Positions 36,408-47,615 of a stretch of DNA of 64,000 nt are shown here, piece after piece. A model generated the notes under the pieces. It saw nothing but the letters and a program-made list of their open reading frames with translations. It had not been told where the DNA came from and ran no database searches. A program made the position numbers and the translations under genes. Origin of the DNA: Cycas panzhihuaensis (Eukaryota; Cycadophyta); NCBI GenBank assembly GCA_023213395.1, contig CM041465.1:72485741-72549740 (forward strand), given 5' to 3'. Positions within the stretch are counted from its first letter, which is position 1. Each line of letters opens with the position of its first letter.

Positions 36408-36950
36408 CTACCCACACTAAAAAAATATGCCATAATTAGATCTAAGATTCAAGTATTTAAGAAACACATCTACCAAACAATAGAGGTCCTCAAGATCCTT
36501 AAGGATAATATTCACCTTATATAAAATTGAATGAAATGGGTAGATAAAAGGTGAAGTGAATGAGCATTCTAACTAGATGTTTGAGTATACTTACGGTTGC
36601 AACCATACAAGTAGGCCACTCTTAGAAAAGATAGGTAATATAAATTACTACCTTGATTCTATAGACCTTACAAAATCCTTTGGAAGATTAGTGAAGTTAC
36701 ATATACCTTGAACTTACTACAACTATCAAGATCCATAATATTTTCCATATTTTATATCTCAAGAGGGTCATTGTGCAATAAGTACAAGTTCAAACTAAAC
36801 TATTTATATTAAATGAAGAGGGGCAACTTCAACTCATTTTAAAATATATTATCGATAGAAGAGTTTGACATCTACGATCTAAGTAAATCATTGAGTATCC
36901 CATTAAATAAAAATAACTCCCACAAAAATATGCAACTTGGGAGAATGCGT
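35126..36950 (+). pseudogene. gypsy I RNase H end and integrase
   Basis: Resumes in frame with LMGTYFQIK, ILKYFLDQRMALQEQQKWVTK (to 35230). The integrase zinc-finger region appears twice (35482-35666, 35667-35830); the second copy keeps CEICQRHREKTVKAL-like sequence. Core: [20 protein letters not shown] (35880), [22 protein letters not shown] (second Asp kept, 36075), PKFIRNF, EEYLHSYV, LPLIKS. A (TA)n run interrupts the ALYG region at 36328-36404. The C-terminal VYLRLQPYK, YRPYKILWKISEVTY and IFSIFYIS blocks run to about 36770. No chromodomain seen. Confidence 0.82.
36328..36404. repeat. (TA)n microsatellite inside gypsy I integrase
   Basis: 77 bp of uninterrupted TA starting within the ALY codons of the integrase frame and resuming at YELPTLKKYA. 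It must have grown after insertion. Confidence 0.97.
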
Positions 36951-37017
36951 AATTTATCCAAGAATATACTAAGATCAACAAGCTTTGAGGGTAAAGCTTT
37001 TTAAAGGGATGGGGACT

Positions 37018-37242
37018 TGTTAGGAACCTAACCCCTAAATTATCTTCTCTTATCTTCTATCATATCTTCTACTTCTTCTGTCTTCTTAATATCCCACATG
37101 TATAAGTAGGAGGTTGTGTAGCGATCATGGAGCCTATATATATTCATGTAATCCTTAGATTGAACTACCTTTGAAGATCATTATTATTATATATAGTTGA
37201 GAGGTTGCCCCCTCAAAGGGTATTGCAATACAAGTGCTCTCA
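37018..37242 (+). repeat. 3' LTR of gypsy I
   Basis: TGTTAGGAACCTAACCCC to GTGCTCTCA, following the polypurine tract AAAGGGATGGGGACT (37003-37017). 225 bp. Immediately after the CA end comes TTTTGGTGCTAC, which resembles a PBS start, unusual after a 3' LTR. Confidence 0.62.
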
Positions 37243-38797
37243 TTTTGGTGCTACTTGTGTGTTATTTGTCATTAAAAGAGTGGTAGTAAGTCCCTAATAT
37301 GGTCACTAAAAATATTACTAGTGAGGGGGATTGATCTTTCACAAGACTCAACCAAAGACCCAGGGTAGAAAAGATCCATATTAGAGAATGGAGAGACCAC
37401 TCTCACTTGTAGACACTATGTGGCACTTAAGATAACAAGAAAATTAATTTAAAACATGCTTGAAATAATATTACCTAGAAGGTTTGTGAGGAAATTTTGA
37501 TCAAGTTTTCCTTTCCCTATAGGCACTTTCCATTGTTAAAGGAGAAAGGAGAGAATATAGAGAGAAGAAAAAGAAGCTCAAAGATTAATGTTCTAACTAC
37601 CTATAAACAAAAGGTAAGGTATATTGCCTCCACCTACCAAGTTAGTGCTAAAAGTGTAAACATGTCTATATATATAAGTGAAAATATAATATAACTAAAA
37701 GTAATATTCAACCAAATTAAACTATTTATAAAAAGATGATAAGAAATATAAGGTGAGCCTAAAAAATGGCACACCTTCCACCATCTAAGGGTCACATAAT
37801 ATTAATACATCCCCTCCCAAAAAAAAAGTCTCCTTGAGCACCTTTAGAAATAGGAAGATAACATAAAAAGTGATAATGTGAGGTTAATAAATGATTAAAA
37901 GAGGACTTTCTTAAGTGTCAACAAGAAGGGAAATAATACCAATCACAAGTGTAAATAGCAATCAAATTTATTACTAACATTCTACTCCTCCTCCATCATT
38001 TCTCTAAAAGAGGTGATGAAGGAAAAAACTTTAAAAAAGCATAACTTCCTATTATAGTGTATTATTTCAACTCATGACCACTTGATTATTATCTACTCAT
38101 AGAGGTCTACATAATATCCTAGGAGATATTATTAATTATACTCAACAAGAAGGATTGAAATATAAAAGAAGATATATGTGAGTGAAAAACCATAAAAAGT
38201 CTCTTGTTGACCAATCAAATTACTCAAAGGGGTATTGACTCATTTTTAACTCATAAGAGAACTAACTTAGAAGAAAACGCAACCCATATTTATACCATGT
38301 AAGTTAAATCAAAGGAGTACAAGCCCCTATCAATGAGAAAAGGTCACTTAGAGGAGCCAAAAGAGAGTGCAAAATAATACAAATAAGAAAGATCATAATA
38401 GAGAAAGTAAATTAAGTGACTATCATAAGCAAGCAAAATGGCCTATAATGTTGCACATCCATAACATTACTATTATTAGAGACATATCCCATATGATCAC
38501 TAGCATGTGGGAAATGTGATATACAAAATTAGACAAGTAGATGCTCAATCTAATGTAATATGAGATAAGCAAATTCACATAATAAAATATAGTGTTAGCT
38601 AGATGATAAGCCATAATGTATATCTACTTAATAAAAGAGTAAAATATACTTAAGGTTCCAAGATTGAAGGCAATAAGCCCAAATTTTGGGAAGTAGAAAT
38701 ATTTGATTCCCATTAAAATACTTAGTGATCACTAATCTTAAACAAATAATAGTACAAGCTAAAAACATAGAAGTTGAATTTAGAACAAATCTTAGGG
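37243..38797. other. AT-rich DNA, no gene recognised
   Basis: No sustained frame and no domain recognised. Short purine-rich stretches (37540-37570) do not connect to an LTR. It may be internal sequence of a second gypsy copy, given the PBS-like bases at 37243, but nothing else supports that. Confidence 0.35.
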
Positions 38798-38837
38798 TGT
38801 TAGAATCATAATGATCCTAAATTAATATTATTATTAA

Positions 38838-38874
<37 letters not shown>

Positions 38875-39202
38875 ATTATTATTATTACTTTTATTATTAT
38901 TAAAAAATTATTATTATTATAAAGTCAACCCATAAAGTGGCCTATCTTAACACATATAAATAGGGGACACCCTAATTTAATAATGTATGATTTATTATTA
39001 CATTTTATAATTAGACTAATATATATTATTTCATCACTTTAGTGCTTGAGAAACCATCAATCTATTGTAGTCTACTATTTTATTTTTTAATTTAAATATT
39101 TATATGATTAGATCTAAATTGTTGAAGTATATCTATGTTACTACTACTCTATTATTGAATACTTGTTATTTATTACTAGATAATAATTTGGGTCTACTAT
39201 AT
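38798..39202 (+). repeat. LTR with TATA box and (ATT)n run
   Basis: Starts TGTTAGAATCATAATG, holds a TATA-like CATATAAATAGGGG at about 38958, and ends about two bases before a good PBS. An (ATT)n tract with interruptions fills 38821-38920. No second copy recognised, so the element is truncated or the partner too worn. The internal region to the right (39217-39640) has no coding I can name. Confidence 0.55.
38821..38920. repeat. (ATT)n microsatellite
   Basis: About 100 bp of ATT/TTA repeats with a few interruptions, inside the LTR U3. Confidence 0.95.
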
Positions 39203-39204
39203 TT

Positions 39205-39216
39205 TGGTATCATAGC
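39205..39216 (+). promoter_or_regulatory. primer-binding site
   Basis: TGGTATCATAGC, 11 of 12 to the initiator-Met tRNA complement, just after the LTR at 38798-39202. Confidence 0.7.
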
Positions 39217-39706
39217 CACATAAGATTGGCTTCAAAGTGTGTGAGCTTGTTCACCTTATTTTGAGGTTTATATAAGTGGGTATGTTGTAGGTTCATTGGT
39301 ATATGAGCACTACCCAAGTAGAGGAGAGGTCATTATTAGGGTTTTCAACTAGTAGAAGAGGCCACTTACTATTAAAGAGTGTATTATGAGGAGGTGAATA
39401 AGCATTCATTGATGATTAAAAAGAGGCCATCATGCATGGGATTATTTGTCATTATGAACATCTAATCATTATATATTTGCATGAGAAGGTCTTATACAAT
39501 TATTATTTAATTGGTCTCCCCCATATTTTGATCATAGGATCCACCATCTTTATGTTGGAAGATAAATTAGAGTGCAGAGTAGAGTAGGTATGTAATAATT
39601 ATTCTATCTTGAGAAACATAAGTGAAAATATCATATTAATCAAGTTATTGTTGAAAGCATATGTCAAATCTCCAATTGTTAGTGGTGTCTAAAGACACCA
39701 AGGATG

Positions 39707-39886
39707 AATAACCCCGAAAATATATAATTGTGAGGGAGGAGGGAAACCTCCTTAACCTCAAAAATTTAAATAATAATAAAATAATATATAACTAAATATA
39801 AGATTAACCTTACCTAACTTACCTTAACATGTGTGCATTCATATGTACAAAAGATAGGAGTGGGGTGATGAGTATTAACCCTAACA
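39707..39886 (-). repeat. 3' LTR of gag-only copia derivative (clear part)
   Basis: Shares long blocks with 42100-42263, such as AATATATAATTG, GAAACCTCCT and ATTACCTAACTTACCTTAAC-like runs. The true left edge probably lies near 39640. Confidence 0.65.
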
Positions 39887-39899
39887 AACTCCTCCTTAA

Positions 39900-40594
39900 T
39901 ATTCATCATCATCATTCTTCATTTCTCCTTGAATTTATGCTACTTGTACTTAAAAATAACTTTGAAAATTTGTTCTTTAGCTTGATAGCCAACATGCTTA
40001 ATGTAGTCAACAACAAATTACTTTGTCATTCTTTTAACAAACTATCTTTCTAATATTATATAGTGAGAGTAGCTTCCAAGTAGATGTTGTAAATGTAGCT
40101 TGATTTGAATGAATAGAAATAGCTTTATTGTGATCTTTGACCTTCACTTGAGTTGAGTTCATGATACATAACATCTTATCAAATGTGACATTAGAATCAT
40201 TATTTTCATTGAAAACTATACTAGTACAAGAAATATTAGACTTTTCTTCATGTGGTACATACTATACTATCTGTCTCCCAAGAAAAATATTATTAATGTA
40301 GTTAGTAATATTAAAATCTAGGGAATCTCTCCTATAAAGCAAATCTAATGTATTTTATACTAATTTGGATGTAGTCATTTCTAAAACATTAGAAAACACA
40401 TTATCATTGATGCTACAAAATAAAAGTGTAAGGGTTTCATTGTCTCTTTTCAAGTCTTCTTTATTGTTTGGTTCATATCTCTCATTGATATATTTCTAAA
40501 GGTTATTTAAGATTAGGTATGCTTTCATAATAGTCCTTAAAAGTTGAAAATCATTACGATTAAATACTAGAAAACTAATATTATTTGAATTCAT
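39900..40594 (-). pseudogene. copia-type gag fragment fused to element 3' end
   Basis: On the minus strand MNSNNISFLVFNRNDFQLL starts at 40594, followed by RTIMKAYLILNNL, KYINERYEP, TLTLLFCSINDNVFSNVLE, MTTSKLV-stop-NTLDLLYRRDSL. This matches the first half of the plant copia Gag (UBN2) domain, where LWR.M and TSKE.W..L...Y are usual. After about 40310 the frame goes on with NVTFDKMLCIMNSTQVKVK and runs to the polypurine tract without any pol. Either pol was deleted or this was always a short element. Confidence 0.58.
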
Positions 40595-42099
40595 TGTTAT
40601 TATATAAAATTTTTAGTACACAATCAACAATATGGCTTTCAATGAATGAATAATCTTCAAGTGAAAGTATGATGAAAGACTTTATAAAGTCATAATGATT
40701 ATAAGTAAAAGGTGATCAATATAGTTTTCTTCTTTTATTCAAGAAAAAAAAAATAACTCAAAATAAATCTTTTAAGCAAGATAAAATATGAAGATTAAAC
40801 TTTCATAAAATGAAAAACTTCCTTCAAATGAAAATGTGATACAAACTTATTCAAATCACAATAAAGTAAGTAAATATATTAATGATGTTCTTCTTCTTCA
40901 AATAAACCAAGGAACATAAGCTAGTATGCAAACTAATGTCTTCAAATTGATATATTTATAGGAAATACAAGAAACTATATGCTCCTTTTGAATGCAATAT
41001 AATAAGAAATTCTTTAATGCTTTGAATGTCAACTAGATTTTTAGACAAATAATCAATGAAAATTTACAACTAAACTTTATAGCTTGTAAGTTAAAAAGGG
41101 AATTAAGCTCTTTGATTAAAAAATAAAATGATTTCTTATCTAATATGTAAGATAATATAAATGCCAAATTATTCCTTTATAAAGCAAGAATAACTATATG
41201 AAACTTGAAATTTATAAATAGAATATATACTCAAAGTGATTAAAAATACCAAGAAATTGTATGTATTCATTTGATAATGAAGAAATGAAATAGATTCAAT
41301 ATAGATAGTACTTGTTTGATGATTTTATAGCACATAGGTTACTTAAAGCTTTAGGTGCTGAAAATGATATCAGTTGGCTATAAAATAGCTTAGAATATGT
41401 ACAAAAACTAATAATAACTCCAAAAATTGATTAGCAATAAATAATGATTAAAATATAATCATTTTAAATAATGAAATACTAAAAAAATATTATAAAACAA
41501 GTATGTCTATGACTAAACTAGAACCTCAACTTGATCAACTTTAAAAACCTACAAAATAATGTCAAAATATAATAAAATTTATTCTAACTTAAATTACTCT
41601 GAAATACCTTTCTAACAAATCTTGCGGTTCAAAAATCAAAGTTGAAATGACAAAGTTATTGTAGAAAATATAAGCAGGCCTCTTTAAAGCTAATAGAGTA
41701 ACAACTAAAAATGGGGTCAATTTGACCAATTAAAACTTAGCCGAAACGAGCTCAAATTTAACAAGTAATAATACCACACTACAATGCTCTAAAATATGGT
41801 CCTAATGAGACCAGTTTCACTAAAAACTGGTATACTAATGATAAGTTACAACATTAAATATGTTAGGGTCTCTTAAGGTAAAAAATATAAAGAAAACCTT
41901 AATAAAACAAGTTAGCCCCTTTTAAAAGATAGGGTGCACAATCATATGGAGTATATTTAAACCAAAACTTAGATCTCTATTAGGGTAGCAAACCTACAAC
42001 ACTAAGCAAATGCTCGTCTATGGTTGAAGGCACCCAAGGTCAAAAAAAAAATCTTTAAAAAGGAGAAAATAACCTCTTAATATGCTCGAAAGTTAAATA

Positions 42100-42263
42100 A
42101 ACCAAAAAATATATAATTGTAAGGAAGAAGAGAAACCTCCTCAACATCCAAAATTCAAACAATAATAAAATAATATATAACTAAATCTAAAATTAACATT
42201 ACCTAACTTACCTTAACATATGTGCAACAGGTGGGAGTGGGATGATGAACATTAACCCTAATA
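42100..42263 (-). repeat. 5' LTR of gag-only copia derivative (clear part)
   Basis: Partner of 39707-39886; its right end TATTAGGG (minus) is the LTR start. Probably extends left to about 42010. Confidence 0.65.
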
Positions 42264-42479
42264 TTTTGAAGTGATCATCTATTGATTAAGAGCTTATCTA
42301 ATGGAATGTAGTGTATTTGATACATCAAATTTTGATTGCTTCTCCCCCATATGGATTCTAAAATGATTATAACAAGAACAACAAAATGCTGAAATTGCAT
42401 AACTTTTGATATACTCATCTAATGTTAGTGATCTTACTACCCATTTAAAGGAAATTTAAGTGATCTTACCATCTTATTC

Positions 42480-42655
42480 TTGGCAATTATTGTATCTATT
42501 TACTTTGGAATATAAAAATCTAATTTATATCCTCTCTTTTTTTTTAATTATTGGGTTAGGGTATTTTTGCCAATTATTGCATCTATTTACTTTAATATTT
42601 AAAAATCTAATTTATATCTTACATGTATTTCTTTGCTAAATTATTGGGTTGGGTC
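42480..42655. repeat. 88-bp tandem duplication
   Basis: TTGGCAATTATTG at 42480 and TTGCCAATTATTG at 42567 start two similar units, both going on with ATCTATTTACTTT, AAAAATCTAATTTATAT and AATTATTGGGTT. Confidence 0.75.
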
Positions 42656-43367
42656 TACACTAAGGATCCTTATTCATCCAACTTTGGTAAGAAAGTTTGG
42701 GGGATGATATTTTCTCTAATATGTTTTTTAAAATAAGATACATGGAAGATATTATATATCCTATTGTCTAATAGGTTTTGAGCTAATCTACTACTCCATT
42801 GATCCTCCTTTATACTTGTAATCATCCAGATAACTTGGGTTGGAGTTTATGCTTATCAAATTTCTTCACGGAAGTTTGTTTATGAGGCTATAGTCTCATA
42901 AATACCCAATCACGCATCGTAAATTATCTTCTGAGTGACATAGATCATGATGTTGTTTCATTTTATTCCTCACTATAAAGATGTCTTCTATTTCTTTTAT
43001 TTGTAGCTTTATAGTTAGGGCCTTAAACTATGTAATAGTATAGATTATTAATGGTGGCTTATGGTGATAGAATACTTTTAATGGTGACATTTAAATTTTC
43101 ATGTGGTATATGGTATTGTACCACTATTCTACTAAATATATCCACTTATGTCAATGTGACTTTTTATCTTATGTAAAACATCTAAGGTATCCTTCTAATA
43201 TTTATTTACTACTTCTATTTATTCATATATTTAAGGTTATTATATAATATTCATAGCTAATTCAGCCCCCACTAAGTTGAATGTAGCATTCCAGAAGTTG
43301 TTAGTAAATTTTGAATCATGATCACTCCCAGTAACATTAGAGAAACTAGGTAATTGATGAATTTCTT

Positions 43368-43368
<1 letters not shown>
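42560..43368 (-). pseudogene. gypsy H integrase, core and C-terminal part
   Basis: Minus strand from the small LTR element leftwards: SNVTGSDHDSKFTNNFWNATF (43345-43285), the block holding the second catalytic Asp, then NLVGAEL, a VVNKY.KDTL region and the C-terminal NRIYNIFHVSYFKKHI and LPKLDE blocks near 42740-42660. These match the Ty3 integrase end (VFHVSCLKK). The Glu block PQTDGQTE is not clean. The other part is at 44756-45040. Confidence 0.7.
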
Positions 43369-43683
<315 letters not shown>

Positions 43684-43685
43684 AT

Positions 43686-43697
43686 TGGTATCAGAGT
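43686..43697 (+). promoter_or_regulatory. primer-binding site of the small LTR element
   Basis: TGGTATCAGAGT, 11 of 12 to the initiator-Met tRNA complement. Confidence 0.82.
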
Positions 43698-44510
43698 GGT
43701 GATCCAAGAGGTGTCATCAAAGATTTAAAAGCATATTCAGGAGAATAAATATTGAATTTTCTAAAAAGTAATGGATAATTTGAGATGAAATGAATCATCC
43801 TATAAATTTTGAGTGGTCACACTATAGATTTTGGGGTAAAAGTGCAAAAATTATAGCAAAATTAATTTTGGCCTCCCTTTTTATCATCGTATTTCTAGGA
43901 TAAATTTGCTACCTCAACTACAAAGAGCTATAACTTTGGCTACAAGTATCCAAATGACCTCATTTTTTTTAAATTATGTGTATTTTTTAATTTACTTTCC
44001 AATGGAAGTAGCTTTAAGTTAATTAGAGTTTAGAGTAGAAAGTTATTAGTATTTTATTAGTAAGTACTATTGTAGTCCCTAAAAACCCTAATAGTAAAAT
44101 TCTTAAAAGGTTCATAACTTTTATTCTAGATATCAAAATTTAATTTCATCTAAATCATTAGAATTATATTTTATAGGTCATGATTTTATATATTTTTTAG
44201 CTATATTTTTTTCAAAAATAAAATTTTTAAATTTAAGGGTTTTATATCATAATTATCTTCATCATTTGAACTTTGGTCATAAAACCATTGTTCTTGAGGC
44301 CTAATATTTCTTTAAAATCAAAATTAGGGGATAACTAGCTATAAACACCCCCTAATCTCTCTTACATCTATGTTATTATAGCTATAAAAAGGCTCATACG
44401 ATACATCTTTAATGCAAATAGGACTCTTTCTATAGATAATTAGGTTACAGATATGTATATATATTTATTATCACTTGATGATAAATACCACAAAAATAAA
44501 GAGAAGTACA

Positions 44511-44755
44511 TGTTATGATCCTCCACCATATGAGGTTACTCTTATTGTAATTATCCCACATGCATAAGTCTAAGAGATTAGTAGTCTTAGTAGCCCCATA
44601 TATATGTATGTAATGTATGAGTGGGATCATCATTAAATATTTTATAATATTATGTTAATGAATATTCTTTAGAACTTCATCTCCTTTATCTTCTATTTAT
44701 CATTTTATCTTTCTATTTCTCTATGTTGAATGGTTATAGGAATAAGTCTATTATA
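44511..44755 (+). repeat. 3' LTR of the small LTR element
   Basis: TGTTATGATCCTCC to AAGTCTATTATA, 245 bp; shares TATGAGGTTACTCTTATTG and TGTATGAGTGGGATCATCAT with the 5' copy. Confidence 0.82.
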
Positions 44756-45040
44756 TCTTTTGGAATGGTATATATTACTTAGCTTGCCTTAAAATTTATT
44801 TGTATTCCCTTCAAATGCATATGCTTTATAAATCTATTGACAACCATAAATATTATATTTTTCTCCTCTAAGTTTGGCAAGTTAGTAATAAAGTCCATTA
44901 ATATTTCTTTCTATTTTCTTTTAAGAATATATAATGGTTGAAGGAGACCTAGGATCTTAATTATCTCATATGTGTTTCTTTGGCAAGTATTGTTAACTTC
45001 TAATCTTTATTTACAGCTCATAATCTTGGGTTATTAGCCT
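44756..45040 (-). pseudogene. gypsy H integrase, N-terminal part
   Basis: Minus strand: CQRNTYEIIKILGLLQPL (end of the zinc finger and linker), then ILMDFITNLPNLEEKNIIF with the first catalytic Asp, MVVNRFIKHMHL and FKAS. The family has VVDRLTKY; Asp is Asn. It continues across the small LTR element to 43368. The first zinc ligands are missing at about 45040, where another LTR begins. Confidence 0.72.
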
Positions 45041-45062
45041 CCCCTTTAATATTTATATTGTA

Positions 45063-45312
45063 TTAGTGAATTTCATATTAATATGAGTGATGAGTTATTA
45101 GGGATTACAACTCTTACTTCATATATGTCATTTAGTTAGGATTAGAATTCTATTTTGGTGTTGTATTTATGTATGTATAGTGCATTATAAATATTGTAAT
45201 GAGAGAACATTATGGTTGAGATTGTGTTAATTAATTTAAAAGTAATTTTTATTTTTATTGATAGTTAACTCCTTGATTTTGGTTTCTCCATTATATGCTT
45301 TGTTGTTTAGCA
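45063..45312 (+). repeat. candidate LTR
   Basis: Begins TATTAGTGAATTTC (TG mutated) and ends GTTGTTTAGCA directly before a PBS. The TATAAATATTG-like box near 45185 is compatible with a promoter. No partner found; the start is a guess. Confidence 0.4.
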
Positions 45313-45324
45313 TGGTATCAAAGA
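45313..45324 (+). promoter_or_regulatory. primer-binding site
   Basis: TGGTATCAAAGA, 10 of 12 to the initiator-Met tRNA complement, next to the CA end at 45312. Confidence 0.55.
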
Positions 45325-45640
45325 AATCTTAGGTGCAATATTAGTTGTATTTATTAATTATTGCATAGTCTTTAGGTTTATAACTATAATTTAATGTTAT
45401 AATTTATAGGTGTCTAAGTTATGTACAATATTTATAAAAATTATTAATTTTTATACTATCTTAAAATCTAACTTTTAGTTAGATGTTGTAAATATTATTT
45501 ATCAATTAAGTTATTTAGTTGTTAAATAGGGTCAAAATTGCATATTATAGGGATTTCATTTATAGGCTTAAATATTTAATTTGATGTAGGAAAATACCTT
45601 ATCTAATGAGCATTCTAGATAGCTTTTTACTTACACAGAA

Positions 45641-45735
45641 GTCTATAGCTTAATGGTAGAGCATTTAAAAGGAAGCCACCATGGGAAAATGGACATGCCA
45701 TGTTAAAGTAGAAACCACCTAGGATTAACTCTAGG
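45641..45735 (+). ncRNA. tRNA-like / SINE-head candidate
   Basis: TAGCTTAATGGTAGAGCA at 45646 looks like the D-arm and A box of a tRNA gene. GATTAACTC at 45723-45731 fits the B box GWTCRANNC in 8 of 9 bases. The spacing (77 bp start to start) is longer than in a normal tRNA, so an intact tRNA is unlikely; a worn tRNA-derived SINE head or chance are the options. No A-tail or TSD seen. Confidence 0.25.
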
Positions 45736-45739
45736 CACT

Positions 45740-47318
45740 GAAAAATAAAGAGATATATGTCATTATTACGGTAATATACTTTAATTTTTGCATTATATTG
45801 GATGGTTGAGAGGTGACAGCTAAATGATATTTAAAAATCATTAAAAAGGTATTAAAAGGCATTTTTATAACCTTTGAAATAGAGATGTTTATCAAAAGTT
45901 AAATATTTATAAAGAATATTCTAAAATATAAATTTTATAATTTTAAAACTATAGAAAACTCAAATATTTCTCCTAATATAAATGTTAATATGTAAATACA
46001 ATCAATGAAGTGTTAAATAGATGGCAACCTATGAACATGAAGGTGAGGGTTAGGTATAAATCATGATGAATTTTTCATTGATGTCTAATTGATTTATTGC
46101 TAGTTTTCTACTATGAATTCATAAACAATAATGGTGATTACCATCTATGAGATTACCCACAAAAAATTTTTAGCAAGGGATTTACACAATCATTACTATC
46201 ATGACATAGGAAGACATTAAATGAAAAGGACCAAAAAATGCCTAAAGAAGAGGATGTTGCCAATGTAGCAGGGAAGAAACTACTCATCAAGATTCCATGG
46301 AGCAATGGAGGAGAATGAAGGAAGATGCCCACCAAAATACTATCAACAAGGAAAGATTAAAATGTCTATTTGAGGGCCATAATTTAAATTCAAGTTTGCA
46401 AACACTAAAGAGATGTCATTGGTAATAGTAGTTAGAAGGAAGAGATTGAAAGATGTTATAAAATAGCACATCCATAGTTGAAAAAGCACACATAGCTTAT
46501 AAAACAGAGAAGGAAACCACACCTAAGAAGTTGCCCATATGTTAATGAAAGAGAGGAAGGAGAAAGGAATGATTTTGTACATGAAATGGCCATTAGATAT
46601 TATATACAAAGATATACAGGTGCATAAATTTGACATAATTAGTTAGATTCTCAAAGGAAATGCTCAAATGAGAGCAAAAATTAAATTTTTAAAGAGGCAA
46701 AGTGCTGATTGCATCTATAGAGGGAATATTCTATGAGGGACTTTGGTTAAAATTTATTTTTCATTTAACAAAGTCTAAGTGATATTAAATCATATTAAAA
46801 TTTGATTTAAAGTCTATGACAAAGCCCCATGCCTACTAGCCTACAGTCACGTGGTCATTTGGGAGTTAGATTCATTGCTAGACAATTTGGTGCTAATTTT
46901 AAGAAAATAAATACACCACGATGCCCATATTTTAAGACCGACAATCTGGTAATGGTTACAATAATTTTGTATAAATTTTTGATGAAAAGAGAATTTTTTG
47001 TATTTTTTTTGTATGATTCAGACTCCCTACAAGTATACCAAGGAAATAAAATCTCTATTACTATCAACTTGCATATAGATTGAAGACTTTTATAACTTTC
47101 TTACTTTATTTATGTGTTTGTTTATCTACTTTCTAATTATTTTCTATTTATTTTCTACTGAAAATAGCTAGTGGAGGTAGTATAGTAGGTATAATCATTA
47201 AAAAGCTAATAGGTTTTGAGAATTATACTATTTGAAAACATTATATGTTTAATTTTTCCATTTGAATGGTCTTTAGAAGTATGTAGATAACTATATAATG
47301 AAAAAAACTATAACAAAA
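45740..47318. other. AT-rich DNA, nothing recognised
   Basis: Several frames of 60-85 codons occur (for example 46153-46335 and 46829-47083) but overlap on opposite strands and show no known domain. The right end probably belongs to the sequence into which copia C inserted. Confidence 0.35.
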
Positions 47319-47323
47319 ATTAC

Positions 47324-47603
47324 TATTAGAATATAATACATATTTGTCACATGAAATGTAATTGGCTAAGTAAAAGGTAATGTATAATTGGTCAATATAA
47401 GGGCAAAATATTATTGGATGTAAGTAAGGAAAATGATTCCCACATATATGCACAACATGACTATATAAAGATGTAATAGGTGAGATGTAATTAATAATTA
47501 TTAAAGATAATAATCAAAATATCATGATGTTATTTTATTAAGAGGTATTTATGATACCAATCCATTCTTCGGTAATAATATTACGTGGGTTAATCTTCTA
47601 ATA
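47324..47603 (+). repeat. 5' LTR of copia C
   Basis: TATTAGAATATAATAC to TAATCTTCTAATA. Shares GTAATTGGCTA, TGTATAATTGGTCAATATA and GATACCAATC with the 3' copy. Confidence 0.9.
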
Positions 47604-47615
47604 GAGTACCAAAGC
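47604..47615 (+). promoter_or_regulatory. primer-binding site of copia C
   Basis: GAGTACCAAAGC, 8 of 12 to the initiator-Met complement, at the right place after the LTR; worn. Confidence 0.45.

Larger units (their letters stand above)
27360..37242 (+). mobile_element. Ty3/gypsy element I, 5' truncated, split by a LINE
   Basis: Plus-strand protease, RT and RNase H (27375-28907), LINE insertion (28922-35111), then the rest of RNase H, integrase, polypurine tract and LTR. RNase H reads straight across the LINE when one copy of the 14-bp repeat is removed. RT has FFDY for FFDD. The integrase zinc-finger region is tandemly duplicated and the integrase holds a (TA)n microsatellite. The 5' end is lost at the chromovirus. 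Confidence 0.85.
39640..42263 (-). mobile_element. gag-only copia derivative, non-autonomous
   Basis: A direct repeat of about 160-240 bp is seen at about 39640-39886 and 42010-42263. On the minus strand the left copy follows a polypurine tract (AAGGAGGAGT, 39887-39900) and begins TGTTAGGG; the right copy begins TATTAGGG at 42263. These are therefore 3' and 5' LTRs. Between them lie about 1.4 kb of leader and a Gag-like region, but no protease, integrase or RT. The outer (left) LTR edges are blurred by an indel of about 50 bp, and no PBS was identified. Confidence 0.6.

Noticed and set aside
38940-39000. Promoter of a host gene at the CATATAAATAGGGG box
   Set aside because: It lies inside an LTR bounded by TGTTAG and a PBS, so it is the retroelement's own promoter.
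46829-47083. Overlapping frames on both strands (84 and 70 codons)
   Set aside because: No recognisable family; opposite-strand overlap argues for chance.
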